Source: Deltaproteobacteria bacterium (GTDB taxonomy: Bacteria > Desulfobacterota_B > Binatia > UBA9968). Taken from it: a stretch of 64,000 bases of DNA. Shown in pieces: positions 18,912-27,454 of this stretch (positions are counted from its first letter, which is position 1; each line of letters opens with the position of its first letter). The stretch is from the NCBI GenBank assembly GCA_005879255.1, contig VBKY01000140.1, positions 1,002-65,001 on the forward strand. Direction: 5' to 3'. Made by a program: the position numbers and the translations under genes. Below the pieces are notes generated by a model. That model searched no databases. It worked only from the letters and a program-made list of their open reading frames with translations, and was not told the DNA's origin.

Positions 18912-20109
18912 CTATGCCCTCTTGAACAGCGGTATCACATCCGCGCCACCTTTCAGCGAATCCAGATAATCAGACCAAGCCTGCATCATCTTGCGCCGCT
19001 CCGGCAGATGCTCTGCGAAGTTGTAAGCCGCGCTCACGGCGTTACGCTCCGCGTGCGCGAGCTGACGTTCGATGACTTGATGGTTCCATCCTTGCTCGTG
19101 CAGTAGCGTGGACGCGATGCTCCGGAAGCCGTGGCCAGTCATCTCATCTTTCGTATAACCCATGCGCCGCAGTGCCGCCAAAATCGCGTTCTCGCTCATA
19201 GGCCGCTCACGCGAACGCCCGCCGGGGAAGACGTAGCGCGGCACATCCGGCTTTGCCGGCATTTCTCGGTTCGTGAGAGGTTCAAGCTCGCGTGTGTTGC
19301 TCTCGCATCTTCATCCGCTTGGCCGGGATACGCCATTCGGCCTTGTCCAAATCGATCTCCGGCCACTGCGCCTTGCGCAATTCGCCCGGCCGTACGAAAA
19401 CAAGTGGCGCCAACCGAAGCGCACATTTAGTTACGAAATATCCTTCGTAGGCGTCAATCGCACGGAGCAGCGCGCCGATACGCTTCGGTTCGATGATAGA
19501 GGCGTGATGTTTTTCTTTTGGTGGTGGAAGGGCGCCGCGAAGATCGCCGGTCGGATCGCGCTCAGCGCGGCCCGTCGCCACAGCATAACGAAATACCTGT
19601 CCGCAGTTCTGCATGGCGCGGTGGGCGGTTTCCAGCGCGCCACGGCTCTCAATCCGACGCGCCACGGCCAGTAGGTCGGGCGCTTTGATTTCGGCGATGG
19701 CCCGTTTGCCCAGCCAGGGAAACACGTCTTTTTCGAGCCGCCGCAAAATGCGATCAGCGTGAGTCGCCACCCATCCCAGTGAAAACTTGGCGTACCACTC
19801 TCGGGCGATTGCTTCGAAACTCTCCGAACCCGCATGTGCGATCTTTTCTGCTTTTCGTGCATCCCCCGGATCGATGCCGGCGCCGAGCTGCTGTCGGACA
19901 GTGTCACGCTTCTCGCGGGCAGCTTTCAAGCTCACGTCGGGATAAACACCAAAGGCAAGCCGCTTCTCCTTGCCCCCAAAGCGGTATTTCCAACGCCAAT
20001 ATTTACCCCCAGCGGGGCTGACCTCCAGATAAAGGCCACCACTATCGAACAGCTTGAAAGTTTTGTCCCGGCGCTTTGCAGAGCGAATCTTTACGTCAGT
20101 CAGCGGCAT
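18912..20109 (-). pseudogene. P4-type integrase, frameshifted with a small internal deletion
   Basis: From ATG 20109 the protein begins MPLTDVKIRSAKRRDKTFKL, the DUF4102 arm-binding domain, then a core-binding domain (SFEAIAREWYAKF) and a catalytic Arg in FVRPGELRKAQW. At about 19282-19300 the frame ends after KMREQHTRA. The other frame continues RELEPLTNREMPAKPDVPRY with VFPGGRS, HGFRSIAS, QLAHAERN and the Tyr in AAYNFAEHLPERR. Roughly a dozen codons (the usual VPLS... segment after QHT) are missing at the join. All catalytic residues are otherwise present. It sits 166 bases from the 3' end of ssrA, the expected position for this integrase type. As written it would be inactive. Confidence 0.85.
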
Positions 20110-20110
20110 G

Positions 20111-20172
20111 TGGGGGCATCTCACTTTCCAGGTCTGTCATATGCCCCCAAATGTGCCCCCAATATGGGGGCA
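20111..20172. repeat. cluster of TGCCCCCA octamers, possible integrase arm sites
   Basis: TGGGGGCA occurs at 20111-20118 and 20165-20172, and TGCCCCCA at 20142-20149 and 20154-20161. The middle pair, TGCCCCCAAATGTGCCCCCA, matches 5659-5678 at 18 of 20 bases. The cluster lies between the integrase start and ssrA, where attachment-site arms are expected. Confidence 0.5.
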
Positions 20173-20275
20173 GCTGTAGCGGGATGGCATCGGACCATGC
20201 CGGACACATTACACAAAAAACTTTATTATTTCTATAGGCTTGTTGGACTTATTTGGAATAGGCGGGATCAGTAAA

Positions 20276-20300
20276 TGGTGGAGGCGGGGGGAATTGAACC
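20276..20300. other. likely chromosomal attachment site in the ssrA 3' end
   Basis: The 3' end of ssrA is a well-known target of P4-like integrases, and a frameshifted member lies immediately beside it. The site is inferred. I could not find the matching direct repeat of this sequence further left in the window, so the other end may be lost or outside. Confidence 0.45.
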
Positions 20301-20628
20301 CCCGTCCGAAGGTCTTCGGTCAAATATGACTACATGCTTAGCCGATGTTTTGATCTCGCTCTTTGAGCCCCCAACGGCTGGGTCTCGCAGAGCCATCCGG
20401 TTTGGGTCTCAGCCTCATCCCCTCCGGCAGGAGAATCGGCCCATCCCACTGAATGACGTCTTATCCAACCCCGTGGGAGAAAGCCGGTAAGACGCTAACT
20501 GCGATTAGGCAGCTAGGGCGTATTCAAAATTGTCTGCGTTTAAGTTGCAGATCTGTTTGTTTAACGGGTGAACAGAACCCCGGCATGCCACTTTGACTTC
20601 CCACCCCCGTCGAACCCACATCGCCCCC
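20276..20628 (-). ncRNA. ssrA: transfer-messenger RNA (tmRNA)
   Basis: On the minus strand the 5' end GGGGGCGATGTGGGTTCGAC and the 3' end TTCAATTCCCCCCGCCTCCA plus CCA are the tmRNA termini. GGGGGCG pairs with CGCCTCC as the acceptor stem (one G-U), and GGACGGGGGTTCAATTCCCC forms the T arm. The tag frame ends NLNADNFEYALAA and then TAA; the resume codon cannot be fixed by eye. The molecule rescues stalled ribosomes with SmpB and marks peptides for ClpXP-type proteolysis. Length 353 bases. The gene is complete, so integration at its 3' end restored the sequence. Confidence 0.95.
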
Positions 20629-20939
20629 GAACTAATTTCCTTTATAGTGTAAGCATTCTCGTCGACAGATCAAGAGCGTCCTTTGCGCTCGGTTGCCGAG
20701 GCGCGAACTTGCTCCGTCCCGTCTCATCAGCTCGCCACGATTAATATCGCCGCTGACATGAGTAACTGAGCCCGTTCAGCGCCTCGCTGCATCATCATCG
20801 CCAAGTTTATGAAACGTCGCGGCGATGCGCGGCGATGATCAGAAAAGATGCTCGTCGAGAGCTGTCAACAAAAGACTAGAGTTAGCCCGGGTTTGACGGA
20901 CCTTAGGATGGGGACAAAATAACCTTGAGGAGGTGTTCG
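20629..20939. other. intergenic, ssrA promoter region and edge of an IS remnant
   Basis: The bases just before ssrA on the minus strand contain TATAAA about 12 bases upstream of the mature 5' end, a possible -10 element; no matching -35 is clear. On the right side an AGGAGG at 20929-20934 precedes the transposase remnant. Nothing else is recognised. Confidence 0.35.
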
Positions 20940-21013
20940 ATGACCGAGCGGAAGAAGTTCACATCAGACTTTACGCGGGAAGCAGTTCGGCTGATGGAGA
21001 GTTCGAGTAAGTC
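20940..21013 (+). pseudogene. N-terminal remnant of an IS3-type transposase OrfA
   Basis: ATG 20940 follows AGGAGGTGTTCG. The first 25 codons read MTERKKFTSDFTREAVRLME and SSSKS, the usual start of IS3-family OrfA HTH proteins. The similarity stops at about 21013 and the sequence runs into the end of the SDR gene. Only the 5' tip of an insertion sequence remains. Confidence 0.6.
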
Positions 21014-21020
21014 TAACAAC

Positions 21021-21773
21021 TTACAAGGATCCTATGCTTCCGCCGTTTATAACAAGCGTCTGGCCAGTCATGAAAGATGCCATTGGGGATGCCAGAAAAA
21101 GAGCCGCGTGGGCAATATCCTCGGGTTCTCCCCTCCGGCCGAGAGGGTTGGACCCCGAGTCTCGACTTTCAACAGGGCCTCCGGCGGTGTTGATTCCGCC
21201 CGGCGCTATGGCGTTAGTTCTAATCTGAAAAGGCCCCAGCTCGAAGGCTAAGACCCGCGTCAGCTGGATAATACCGGCTTTAGAGGCGGCGTAGTGAGCG
21301 CCTTGACCGCGGCTGTAAAAGAGCCCGGCGTGCGAAGCGATGTTGATGATGCAACCGCCCTTCTGAGGCATCATGATGCGGGCCGCTTGTTGAGTGCACA
21401 GAAAGGTCCCTTTGAGATTGGTTGTGAATACTAAATCCCACTCAGAATCGGAGATCTCCAGAAATGGTTTCCTAAACCAAACTCCGGCGTTGTTGACCAG
21501 GATATCGAGCCGGCCGAATTCAGTGCGAACAATATCGAATAGCTCACTAACCTGCAGAGGAACGCCCACATCCGTCCTGACAGCCAGTGCCCTTCGACCA
21601 AGGCTCGTCAGGTGGTGGGCCGTTTGTTGTGCGCTTTCGTTGTCAAGATCGGCGACGACAATGTCCGCTCCCGCCTCGGCGAAGGCACCGGCAATCGCGG
21701 CTCCTATCCCGCGGCCGGCGCCGGTAACGACTGCTACCTTGCCAGTCAGATCGATCTCGCTCTGGATTCCCAC
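21021..21773 (-). CDS. short-chain dehydrogenase/reductase
   Basis: The 250-residue protein has the classical SDR motifs: TGAGRGIG near 17-24, the NNAG strand, catalytic Ser in NIASHAG and YAASK, then GGINTAGGP. The nucleotide is probably NADH, since ADLD (an acidic residue) ends the second strand. The start is GTG 21773 after GAGGAACCC. It lies 12 bases after the haem-oxygenase-like gene, in one operon with it. The substrate is unknown; a 3-oxoacyl or polyol substrate is possible. Confidence 0.85.
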   Translation of the reverse strand: MGIQSEIDLTGKVAVVTGAGRGIGAAIAGAFAEAGADIVVADLDNESAQQTAHHLTSLGRRALAVRTDVGVPLQVSELFDIVRTEFGRLDILVNNAGVWFRKPFLEISDSEWDLVFTTNLKGTFLCTQQAARIMMPQKGGCIINIASHAGLFYSRGQGAHYAASKAGIIQLTRVLAFELGPFQIRTNAIAPGGINTAGGPVESRDSGSNPLGRRGEPEDIAHAALFLASPMASFMTGQTLVINGGSIGSL

Positions 21774-21785
21774 GGGTTCCTCATG

Positions 21786-22637
21786 TCATGTCACGATAAG
21801 GGAATCTGCCGGGAGTCCGATGGCGGCCATTGCGATTCTCCGCTGTTCTCTGTTGGTAATCACCCTGAGAGAGCGTGCCGTTTTGACGGCCCAAAAGGTA
21901 AGCTGCTGAATCTCGCGCGTGGTGCAGTATTTCTTCAGCACCTTGAGACAATCTTCCCCATGGGTTAGATCCTTGCTCGCGTGAAGTCGCCAGAGCTTGA
22001 TTGAGCCCTCAGGAACGCCGCAAAGCTGTTCCACACTGCGCCCTCCGTGTGAAGCCGTTATTGCATCTTCTTCCCGCCTCATATAACCGCGCGCTACGGC
22101 AACCCGTGCAGCCTCCAGGCCGCCCATCGCGGCGTATCCGCCTTGCCAGGGAAGTGTCCGGGTCATGTTATCGAGGGCATGCATGCAGGCCATGAGCACA
22201 GGCGTAGGCTCAAAGTTCTCCACTTCCTCCTGCGGTATGCCCATGACCGCCACATCCCCATACAACACCTCGATATGGGACTTGCCTTGGGCGTCCGGAT
22301 CAGCCACCTCTTCATCCCAGCAGTCCTTCAAGATCTCTTGACGAACATCCTGATAAGGACAGCTTGCGGCCACGTTCATCAGGTAGCTGGGGAACAACTT
22401 GGCAAAGACCGAGTGGAGCATCCTCTCGATGCCGAAAAACCGCCGTGCGACTTTGGTGTCCTTGAATACCACTTCGGGTAGCGGGACATGGTCGCTACGA
22501 AATGCCCTGAACGATTCCGCAATGGCCTCGAGGAATTTCTGTTCGTACTCCTCAGGGGATAGCGCGTCAGGAGATCGCTCGAGCGGGTAGAGGAAATAGG
22601 TCCTCGTGACTTTCGCGTCGCTAGTTAGTGAGCTCAT
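21786..22637 (-). CDS. haem-oxygenase-like (HDO-type) iron redox enzyme, putative
   Basis: The 283-residue helical protein begins MSSLTSDAKVTRTYFLYPLE with GGAGGAGAAC before the ATG. It contains spaced metal-ligand candidates (LKDCWDEEVADPDAQGKSHI, then LHASKDLTHGEDCL) that resemble the E/H/D pattern of the haem-oxygenase-like diiron family (TENA/PqqC fold). Such enzymes oxidise amines, fatty acids or small carboxylates. Between a Bug-type binding protein and an SDR it could act in catabolism of an imported organic acid. The family assignment is from pattern only. Confidence 0.5.
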   Translation of the reverse strand: MSSLTSDAKVTRTYFLYPLERSPDALSPEEYEQKFLEAIAESFRAFRSDHVPLPEVVFKDTKVARRFFGIERMLHSVFAKLFPSYLMNVAASCPYQDVRQEILKDCWDEEVADPDAQGKSHIEVLYGDVAVMGIPQEEVENFEPTPVLMACMHALDNMTRTLPWQGGYAAMGGLEAARVAVARGYMRREEDAITASHGGRSVEQLCGVPEGSIKLWRLHASKDLTHGEDCLKVLKKYCTTREIQQLTFWAVKTARSLRVITNREQRRIAMAAIGLPADSLIVT

Positions 22638-22713
22638 GTTCTCCTCCTTTGGTTTTCTGGAAGACGCTTTTTGATCTGGTCATAGTGGACAAACTGTCCG
22701 GGAGCCGGTGGGC

Positions 22714-23754
22714 TTACCGCTCCTCGCTTAGCGCCATTTTTCTGAATTTATCTTGCAAATCGGTCGGGATGCCAAGCTGCGGCTTTATGAACTTTTCCTG
22801 AATTTCTTCAGGGCTCATATAATCACCTCCCAGTTGCATCTTCTCCATTGCCGATTCGTAGTCTGCAGACATAATCGCTCGTTTCACCGCGTCTCGTAGG
22901 ACCTGAATTATTCCTTTCGGTGTTTCTTCTCTGACGAGCCAGCAGGTCTGCAAATGCCAAGGCGCTTCTGCGACCCCGTATAGAATTTTTTGCTCTTCGG
23001 TAAAAGCAAACGCCCTCAAAACATAAGGAGCGTCGCGATAGCCGGGTATTTGCGGAGGTATTAATCGCCCAACTACCTTCAATTTACCCGCTTCCAGATG
23101 AGGCTTCGCCGTGGTCAAGACCTCCGGAGTCGCGTCAGCTTCACCACGGAGAACCGCCAAAAGACGAGCGGTGCCCCCTGGATATCCGCTCACAATCCTG
23201 ATCTTCACCCCAGCCGAGCGGATTATTCGTGCCGGGTTTTCCACAGTACTTCCGAGAGTATCTGCCGACCAAACTATTGGCTTGTTGGCTTGAGTCCATT
23301 CACTGATATTCGTGTAAGGAAGTTCCGCACGCTGAAGTATCGGCATAAAATCTCGCTTGGCGCCGCCGAGAAAATGCCAACGTCGGACATCGTATTTTAT
23401 TTCGTGGCCCAGAAGCTGATAGAGAGGATGGCCGATATGACATTGAAGTATCGTCAGCTCCGGCCCCTGTTCCCGCATAAATAAATTACCTGCCACAATG
23501 CCCCCAGCACCAGCCACGTTCTGCACAATCACCGACGGGTTCCCGGGTATATACGCTCGTAGCAAGGGAGCCAAGGCTCGACTCTGCAGATCCAACCCCC
23601 CTCCAGACGCGACAGGGACAACGACTCGAATAGTCTTCCCCACGAACGAGACTTGCGTTTCGGCGGCCAGCCCTATCGCTGCGGTAATTGACAGAGATAG
23701 CAGAGCGGCGCCGAATCTGCGGATACAGTGAAACAATTTTAACCCGCCGCTCAT
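22714..23754 (-). CDS. TctC/Bug-family tripartite tricarboxylate transporter binding protein
   Basis: The 346-residue protein has a signal peptide (residues 1-31, ending GLAAE). The family's first strand KTIRVVVPVASGGGLDLQSR is followed by NVAGAGGIVAGNLF, GYPGGTARLLAVLRGEAD and the C-terminal EKMQLGGDYMSPEEI. These periplasmic proteins bind carboxylates and feed TctAB. No TctA or TctB gene is nearby, as is common in such genomes. AAGGGAGGTAGCC precedes ATG 23754. It heads an operon with the two genes that follow. Confidence 0.88.
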   Translation of the reverse strand: MSGGLKLFHCIRRFGAALLSLSITAAIGLAAETQVSFVGKTIRVVVPVASGGGLDLQSRALAPLLRAYIPGNPSVIVQNVAGAGGIVAGNLFMREQGPELTILQCHIGHPLYQLLGHEIKYDVRRWHFLGGAKRDFMPILQRAELPYTNISEWTQANKPIVWSADTLGSTVENPARIIRSAGVKIRIVSGYPGGTARLLAVLRGEADATPEVLTTAKPHLEAGKLKVVGRLIPPQIPGYRDAPYVLRAFAFTEEQKILYGVAEAPWHLQTCWLVREETPKGIIQVLRDAVKRAIMSADYESAMEKMQLGGDYMSPEEIQEKFIKPQLGIPTDLQDKFRKMALSEER

Positions 23755-23999
23755 GGCTACCTCCCTTGTCGCTGCCGAAACTATGAAATTGGAAATTGGG
23801 TGGGGCTTGTCAGCACTCGGATATCTAAGGTACTCCCCATTGTCAAGGGAGAAGAAACGGGCAGGCTACTTTTTGATTGAAAGGTCGACAGCGCTATGTT
23901 AGAAGCCACTCGTGCCGCGAATTCCCGCGGACGAATCAAAGAGCCGTGTTCGTGCTCGTGATATGAATGCTAGGCAGTTCCAACGGCGGTTCAACGTTC

Positions 24000-24070
24000 A
24001 AGGTTCAATCGTTCAAAGTAATCTGTAAGCCCGTTCCAATCGTTCAACCGTTTCACTCCGTTCCAATCGT
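24000..24070. repeat. CGTTC 9-base-period interspersed repeat, copy 1
   Basis: Units CGTTCCAAT, CGTTCAACC, GTTTCACTC, CGTTCCAAT follow each other at 9-base steps after AAGCC. Related copies occur at 27310, 31890, 33835, 35145, 42448 and, inverted, 48728. Confidence 0.75.
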
Positions 24071-24097
24071 TTGCCGGATTCAATAACATGACGGACT

Positions 24098-24123
24098 TCA
24101 ACGTTTCGGGAATTCTCGAAACG
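24098..24123. repeat. palindromic repeat, copy A
   Basis: AACGTTTCGGGAATTCTCGA then AACGTC is nearly self-complementary around GAATTC. A close relative lies at 24589-24613. It may form a hairpin or bind a dimeric protein. Confidence 0.6.
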
Positions 24124-24588
24124 TCGAAATGAACGTTAATGACAGGACTGCTTGCTGAAGCAAATGCGAAGATAAAACATGAAACCGGCAAACGACCGTT
24201 TGGAAAACGGAGTGGCAAACTGAGATGACTTCGATGTTGGGATTGGGCTGTACGTTGCGCCCGCTGGCCGGCCGCGGACCGAAAAGAAAAGAGCGAACAA
24301 TGGCAGGAATAATGGGAATAATGTGGGAATAATGGGGTCAGAGAACTATTTTATTTGAAGTAGTCTGATTCCAGCCGCGTTTCTTTCGCGGAAATGGGCC
24401 GTATTATTAGGATCGGTCGACGCTATAAATTCGCGAGATGAGGCCAGACGCTAGCGCATATGCCGCGATGGAACCCTAATAGCACCGGGAGTTCAGGCAA
24501 GACGAAACCCTGATCAACCGCAAACAAATTACCTGACACGTTTATTTACAAAGACCACACACCGAAATTTTATCGTTAAGAAAACATT

Positions 24589-24613
24589 TGACGCTTTGGG
24601 AATTCTCAAAACG
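24589..24613. repeat. palindromic repeat, copy B
   Basis: GACGCTTTGGGAATTCTCAA then AACGTC is the second copy of the palindrome at 24098, with changes on both arms (C/T, G/A) that largely keep the symmetry. This suggests the folded or symmetric form matters. Confidence 0.55.
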
Positions 24614-24760
24614 TCCAAGTGATGTGGGGACTCTGCGCACTCCGCACTTCGGCCAATGTACCTTCGGGGGCCCCCTCCCCATCGTGAAAGCTGGCCTTTA
24701 TTCTGGGTTTCTATGGCTTTAACAGTCGGTTTCATTAAATGAGCTATAGTTCCACCGGCG

Positions 24761-25282
24761 CTAGCGGGCTTCATCAAACGTAGCTTTTTTCTCACCCTGC
24801 CGCGCGAACAAGAGGCCCCGGACAAGATTCTGCAAGCGTTCTCTCTCGCTTTTTTGAAATTTCAAAAACTCCAATCCGACGCGATCGAGTTGAACATTTC
24901 GCACCCTCGCCGCATCTATCTTGATGGTCGAGACAGCATCATGGATGCCGAGTGACAGATGAAAGATCGCAGCCTGCGCCATCTGTGCGTCAGTTTGAAC
25001 CGTACAGCCGCCCATAGAAATGTCGCCGACTCGGCCTTTACCGGTAACTTCATCGTTCGCGAAAGCAATCGGGAAGTTTACCGGAGACCTTTGGTACAGG
25101 CGCTGTTCTTCATCGATTCTCACGTATCTCACTCCGCGTTGAAAAAAGCTGAAACGCTCTCCACAGAGCTGGCAAGAGAAGGGATAAACATAAAATATGC
25201 TTAGCAGACGTTCTCCCATTCCTTCGCGGCGAACCCGTCTGACGTATTCCGAGCAACATTCTGGGCAAACCGGATTGGTCAT
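24761..25282 (-). CDS. PilZ-domain protein with N-terminal zinc ribbon
   Basis: From ATG 25282 (GGAG 9 bases upstream) the 173-residue protein starts MTNPVCPECCSEYVRRVRRE and has a second knuckle CQLCGERF, together a zinc ribbon. A PilZ-like domain follows: RSPVNFPIAF (a degenerate RxxxR region) and the GRVGDISMGGCTV motif (D-x-S-x2-G), ending LVRGLLFARQ. PilZ domains bind cyclic di-GMP and act on motility or polysaccharide synthesis. The RxxxR motif is not clearly present, so ligand binding is uncertain. It is monocistronic. Confidence 0.75.
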   Translation of the reverse strand: MTNPVCPECCSEYVRRVRREGMGERLLSIFYVYPFSCQLCGERFSFFQRGVRYVRIDEEQRLYQRSPVNFPIAFANDEVTGKGRVGDISMGGCTVQTDAQMAQAAIFHLSLGIHDAVSTIKIDAARVRNVQLDRVGLEFLKFQKSERERLQNLVRGLLFARQGEKKATFDEAR

Positions 25283-25664
25283 GAAACTACTCCATTCTTC
25301 TAGGCTAGCTGGTCGCGCCGCATGCCGGCGCAACTCTGAGAGTCAGACTCCTGGGAGCAAAACTCGTTTACCGTCACGAATAAGAACATCGCTAGAAATA
25401 TCGTTGGCATAAATTCCTACTCCGTTGCCGCTTGAAACTATCGATCGCATTGAGCCAAGACCATGCCGCGCGTTCGATTCCTTGCGGCGGGCCAAAGTGC
25501 TGAGGATTCCGTTCTGGGAGCGCTCGCCGGTCTCAAAAATCTGGTACCTTGCCACATCGCGGCAACGGCGCATCGACCGAAGCGTATGATTTGATTACGA
25601 AGGCATTCAGGCACACCGGTTGCTCTAGAGACCGAAGCGACTACTTCTATTTAGAGGGAAACGA
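25283..25664. other. intergenic, no supported gene
   Basis: A minus-strand frame at 25343-25573 (76 codons) has no good ribosome site or family resemblance. The last 20 bases carry AGAGGG, the ribosome site of the next gene. Nothing else is recognised. Confidence 0.4.
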
Positions 25665-25955
25665 ATGAAAAAAACTACTATTCTCGCTGTCGCCTTTGTC
25701 ATGGGCTGGCTTGCTCTCGCACAGGCTCAAGTTTCGGTCGATCCATATACCCCCAAGGACGGGACCTACGTTGGCGGGCATTACCGCAGTAATCCCGACG
25801 GGAATCCATACAATAACTGGTCTTACCCGAGAAACGTGAACCCATATCCTGGAAAACAAGCTGCGGGTGATCCTAACCGCTACTTAGAGCAGCACCAAAA
25901 TAAAAATAACGGGCAAAATCAGTATCAGTTCAATCCGTATCAGTTCCGCTGGTAA
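25665..25955 (+). CDS. small secreted protein with YVGGHYRSNPDG motif
   Basis: ATG 25665 after AGAGGGAAACGA. The 96-residue product has a signal peptide (MKKTTILAVAFVMGWLALAQ then AQ) and a mature part with YVGGHYRSNPDGNPYNNWSY and NVNPYPGK. This G/H-Y-R-[ST]-x-PDG-x3-NN-[WY]-S-[YF]-PGN/R-type motif recurs in short exported proteins of many proteobacteria, often near the C-terminus. The tail is Asn/Gln-rich. The role is unknown. Confidence 0.7.
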   Translation: MKKTTILAVAFVMGWLALAQAQVSVDPYTPKDGTYVGGHYRSNPDGNPYNNWSYPRNVNPYPGKQAAGDPNRYLEQHQNKNNGQNQYQFNPYQFRW

Positions 25956-26055
25956 CTGAATCACACGAGATCAGCGGTAAAACCAGGGGTGCAATCAAAA
26001 TATACGCAATGCTATGGACAGAGCGGTGAACACAGAGAATCAAAAAGGAGCAAAC

Positions 26056-26298
26056 ATGGAAATGCGCGACGAAGAATATACGAACATGGAGATTGAGAAT
26101 TTAATCGCCAAAGAAGTGATTAAAGGCGACACCAAACGGTTTCTATGGCATGTCGGTACTGCGGTGGTAATAGGTTTTCTGGCGGCTGTTTTATTGGGCC
26201 TATCTGGACTACCTGCGCCCGATTCTGCCCACCGTGGTGATTTTGCTGGAGCTAAGATTTTCGAAGACTGCGCGGCGAAGAGAATTCCGGGCTGTTAA
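26056..26298 (+). CDS. small single-pass membrane protein
   Basis: ATG 26056 follows AAAAAGGAGCAAAC; an in-frame ATG at 26014 is less likely. The 80-residue product has a charged N-terminal half (MEMRDEEYTNMEIENLIAKE) and one membrane segment (VGTAVVIGFLAAVLLGLSGL), then a short tail with two cysteines. No family is recognised. Confidence 0.55.
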   Translation: MEMRDEEYTNMEIENLIAKEVIKGDTKRFLWHVGTAVVIGFLAAVLLGLSGLPAPDSAHRGDFAGAKIFEDCAAKRIPGC

Positions 26299-26355
26299 TC
26301 TACTTCCCCCAATTGTTGTGAGCTTTCTACAACCCACGATTCGGAAGGGAAAACG

Positions 26356-26484
26356 ATGCGCAAAATCGTAAAGGAGCCTTTCGCTCCAAAGAGATGGCAT
26401 ATAGACAATTGTAAGTCTCGGGTCGGATGGTGGCGCGCGCTCTTTGCCGTCGTTTCTCTGATTTTCTTGAAAGGCCAATCCTAG
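26356..26484 (+). CDS. candidate 42-residue small protein
   Basis: ATG 26356 follows GGAAGGGAAAACG. The product MRKIVKEPFAPKRWHIDNCK ends in a hydrophobic stretch WWRALFAVVSLIFL and KGQS. It lies 57 bases after the membrane protein gene in the same direction and may be co-transcribed. The support is ribosome site and composition only. Confidence 0.35.
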   Translation: MRKIVKEPFAPKRWHIDNCKSRVGWWRALFAVVSLIFLKGQS

Positions 26485-26896
26485 CGGGATTATCCAAGAG
26501 AGGCTCTCAGCACGATCTTATTTCCATTTGCTGAGCCGACGCTCGCGTTCCAATCCCCGCGCAGAGTCGCGTTTCCTCAAATCACAATCCAACCGAGACG
26601 ATAGCCACTGGTCGCCGTCAACTTGGGGGACGTCGGTTACCCTTTTAGCCCATAGGTCGTCTTAACGGACCTGGCGATTTCTTCTTTACGCTTCTTGACA
26701 GGGCTTTCCATTCGGACATAAAAATCCCCGATGTTCACAGAATTAGGGAGGGCCGCATGGGTTCGTTGTAGGCGGTTCGATTAATCTGAAGCTTCCTTGC
26801 ACTACAAAACGATGAAGCGAGAACTTCGATGAAAGCCATGTGTTCAAGTCTGAGTGCCATGTTTATTAGTTTAATTCTCTTCGATGGGGTGATCCA
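26485..26896. other. intergenic with a 3' gene remnant
   Basis: Apart from the minus-strand remnant at 26641-26790 nothing is recognised. The end of the stretch holds GATGGGGTGATCC, the ribosome site of the VOC gene. Confidence 0.4.
26641..26790 (-). pseudogene. C-terminal remnant of an unidentified protein gene
   Basis: A minus-strand frame reads PNSVNIGDFYVRMESPVKKR then KEEIARSVKTTYGLKG and TAA. It has no start and meets a stop just upstream. The composition looks like a real protein tail, but I cannot name the family. Confidence 0.3.
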
Positions 26897-27286
26897 ATGA
26901 AGATTGACAGCTTCGACCACGTGGTTTTGACGGTAAAAAACATTGATGCAACCTGTAAGTTCTACGCGGAGGTGCTGGGGATGGAGATCGTCACCTTTGG
27001 CGAGAATCGGAAGGCTCTGTCCTTTGGATCCCAGAAGATCAACCTGCAACAACTCGGGCGTGAGAGTACTTTGATAGCGGAAAGGCCCACACCCGGTTCA
27101 GCCGATGTTTGCTTTATTACTTCCGTGTCGCTTTCGGACGTTATCGCCCACCTGAATTTGTGTGGAGTCAATCTAATCGGCGGACCAGTCGAAAGAAATG
27201 GCGCAAGAGGGCTGATGATGTCGGTGTATTTCCGTGACCCCGACATGAATTTGATCGAAGTGTCCAACTACGTGAACAGCAATTAA
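26897..27286 (+). CDS. VOC-family (glyoxalase/dioxygenase-like) protein
   Basis: The 129-residue protein has the VOC pattern: IDSFDHVVLTVKNIDATCKF with the first metal His, FYAEVLGMEIVTFGE, then GPVERNGARG and SVYFRDPDMNLIEVSNY with the last Glu. This resembles the STM3117-like subgroup of one beta-alpha-beta-beta-beta pair per chain, working as a dimer. Substrate unknown; detoxification or ring cleavage are possible. It is upstream of a binding-protein gene but 168 bases apart. Confidence 0.8.
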   Translation: MKIDSFDHVVLTVKNIDATCKFYAEVLGMEIVTFGENRKALSFGSQKINLQQLGRESTLIAERPTPGSADVCFITSVSLSDVIAHLNLCGVNLIGGPVERNGARGLMMSVYFRDPDMNLIEVSNYVNSN

Positions 27287-27302
27287 GAAACTGTAAACCC
27301 GA

Positions 27303-27372
27303 CTCGGTAAGCGGGTCCGTTCCAAACGTTCCAGTCGTTCAATCGCTTTGCTACGTTCAAGTCGTTGCAGGT
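27303..27372. repeat. CGTTC 9-base-period repeat, copy 2
   Basis: Units CGTTCCAAA, CGTTCCAGT, CGTTCAATC, GCTTTGCTA, CGTTCAAGT, CGTTGCAGG run at exact 9-base steps. The unit order is the same as in the copy at 31890. Confidence 0.8.
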
Positions 27373-27454
27373 GAAGTCAAATTCGGAATACACATTGTGC
27401 GGGTGATCTTGTAAGCGAATTCTCTCTCAAATAATTTCGGGGAGGATCATCTTT

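Larger units (their letters stand above)
23755..24760. other. 1-kb intergenic region of short repeats
   Basis: No supported gene. It holds a 9-base-period CGTTC repeat (24000-24070), two copies of a palindrome (24098 and 24589), and a stretch GGAATAATGGGAATAATGTG extended by GGAATAATGGGGTCAGAG (24306-24343) that resembles sequences flanking REP-associated transposases. It looks like a sink for small repeats. Confidence 0.5.

Noticed and set aside
20275..20490. A protein frame starting MVEAGGIEPPSEGL
   Set aside because: It is the classic false translation of the tmRNA/tRNA-like 3' end; the tmRNA explains the bases fully.
25343..25573. A 76-codon minus-strand frame
   Set aside because: No ribosome site, no signal or domain, and no coupled neighbour; kept only as a remote possibility.
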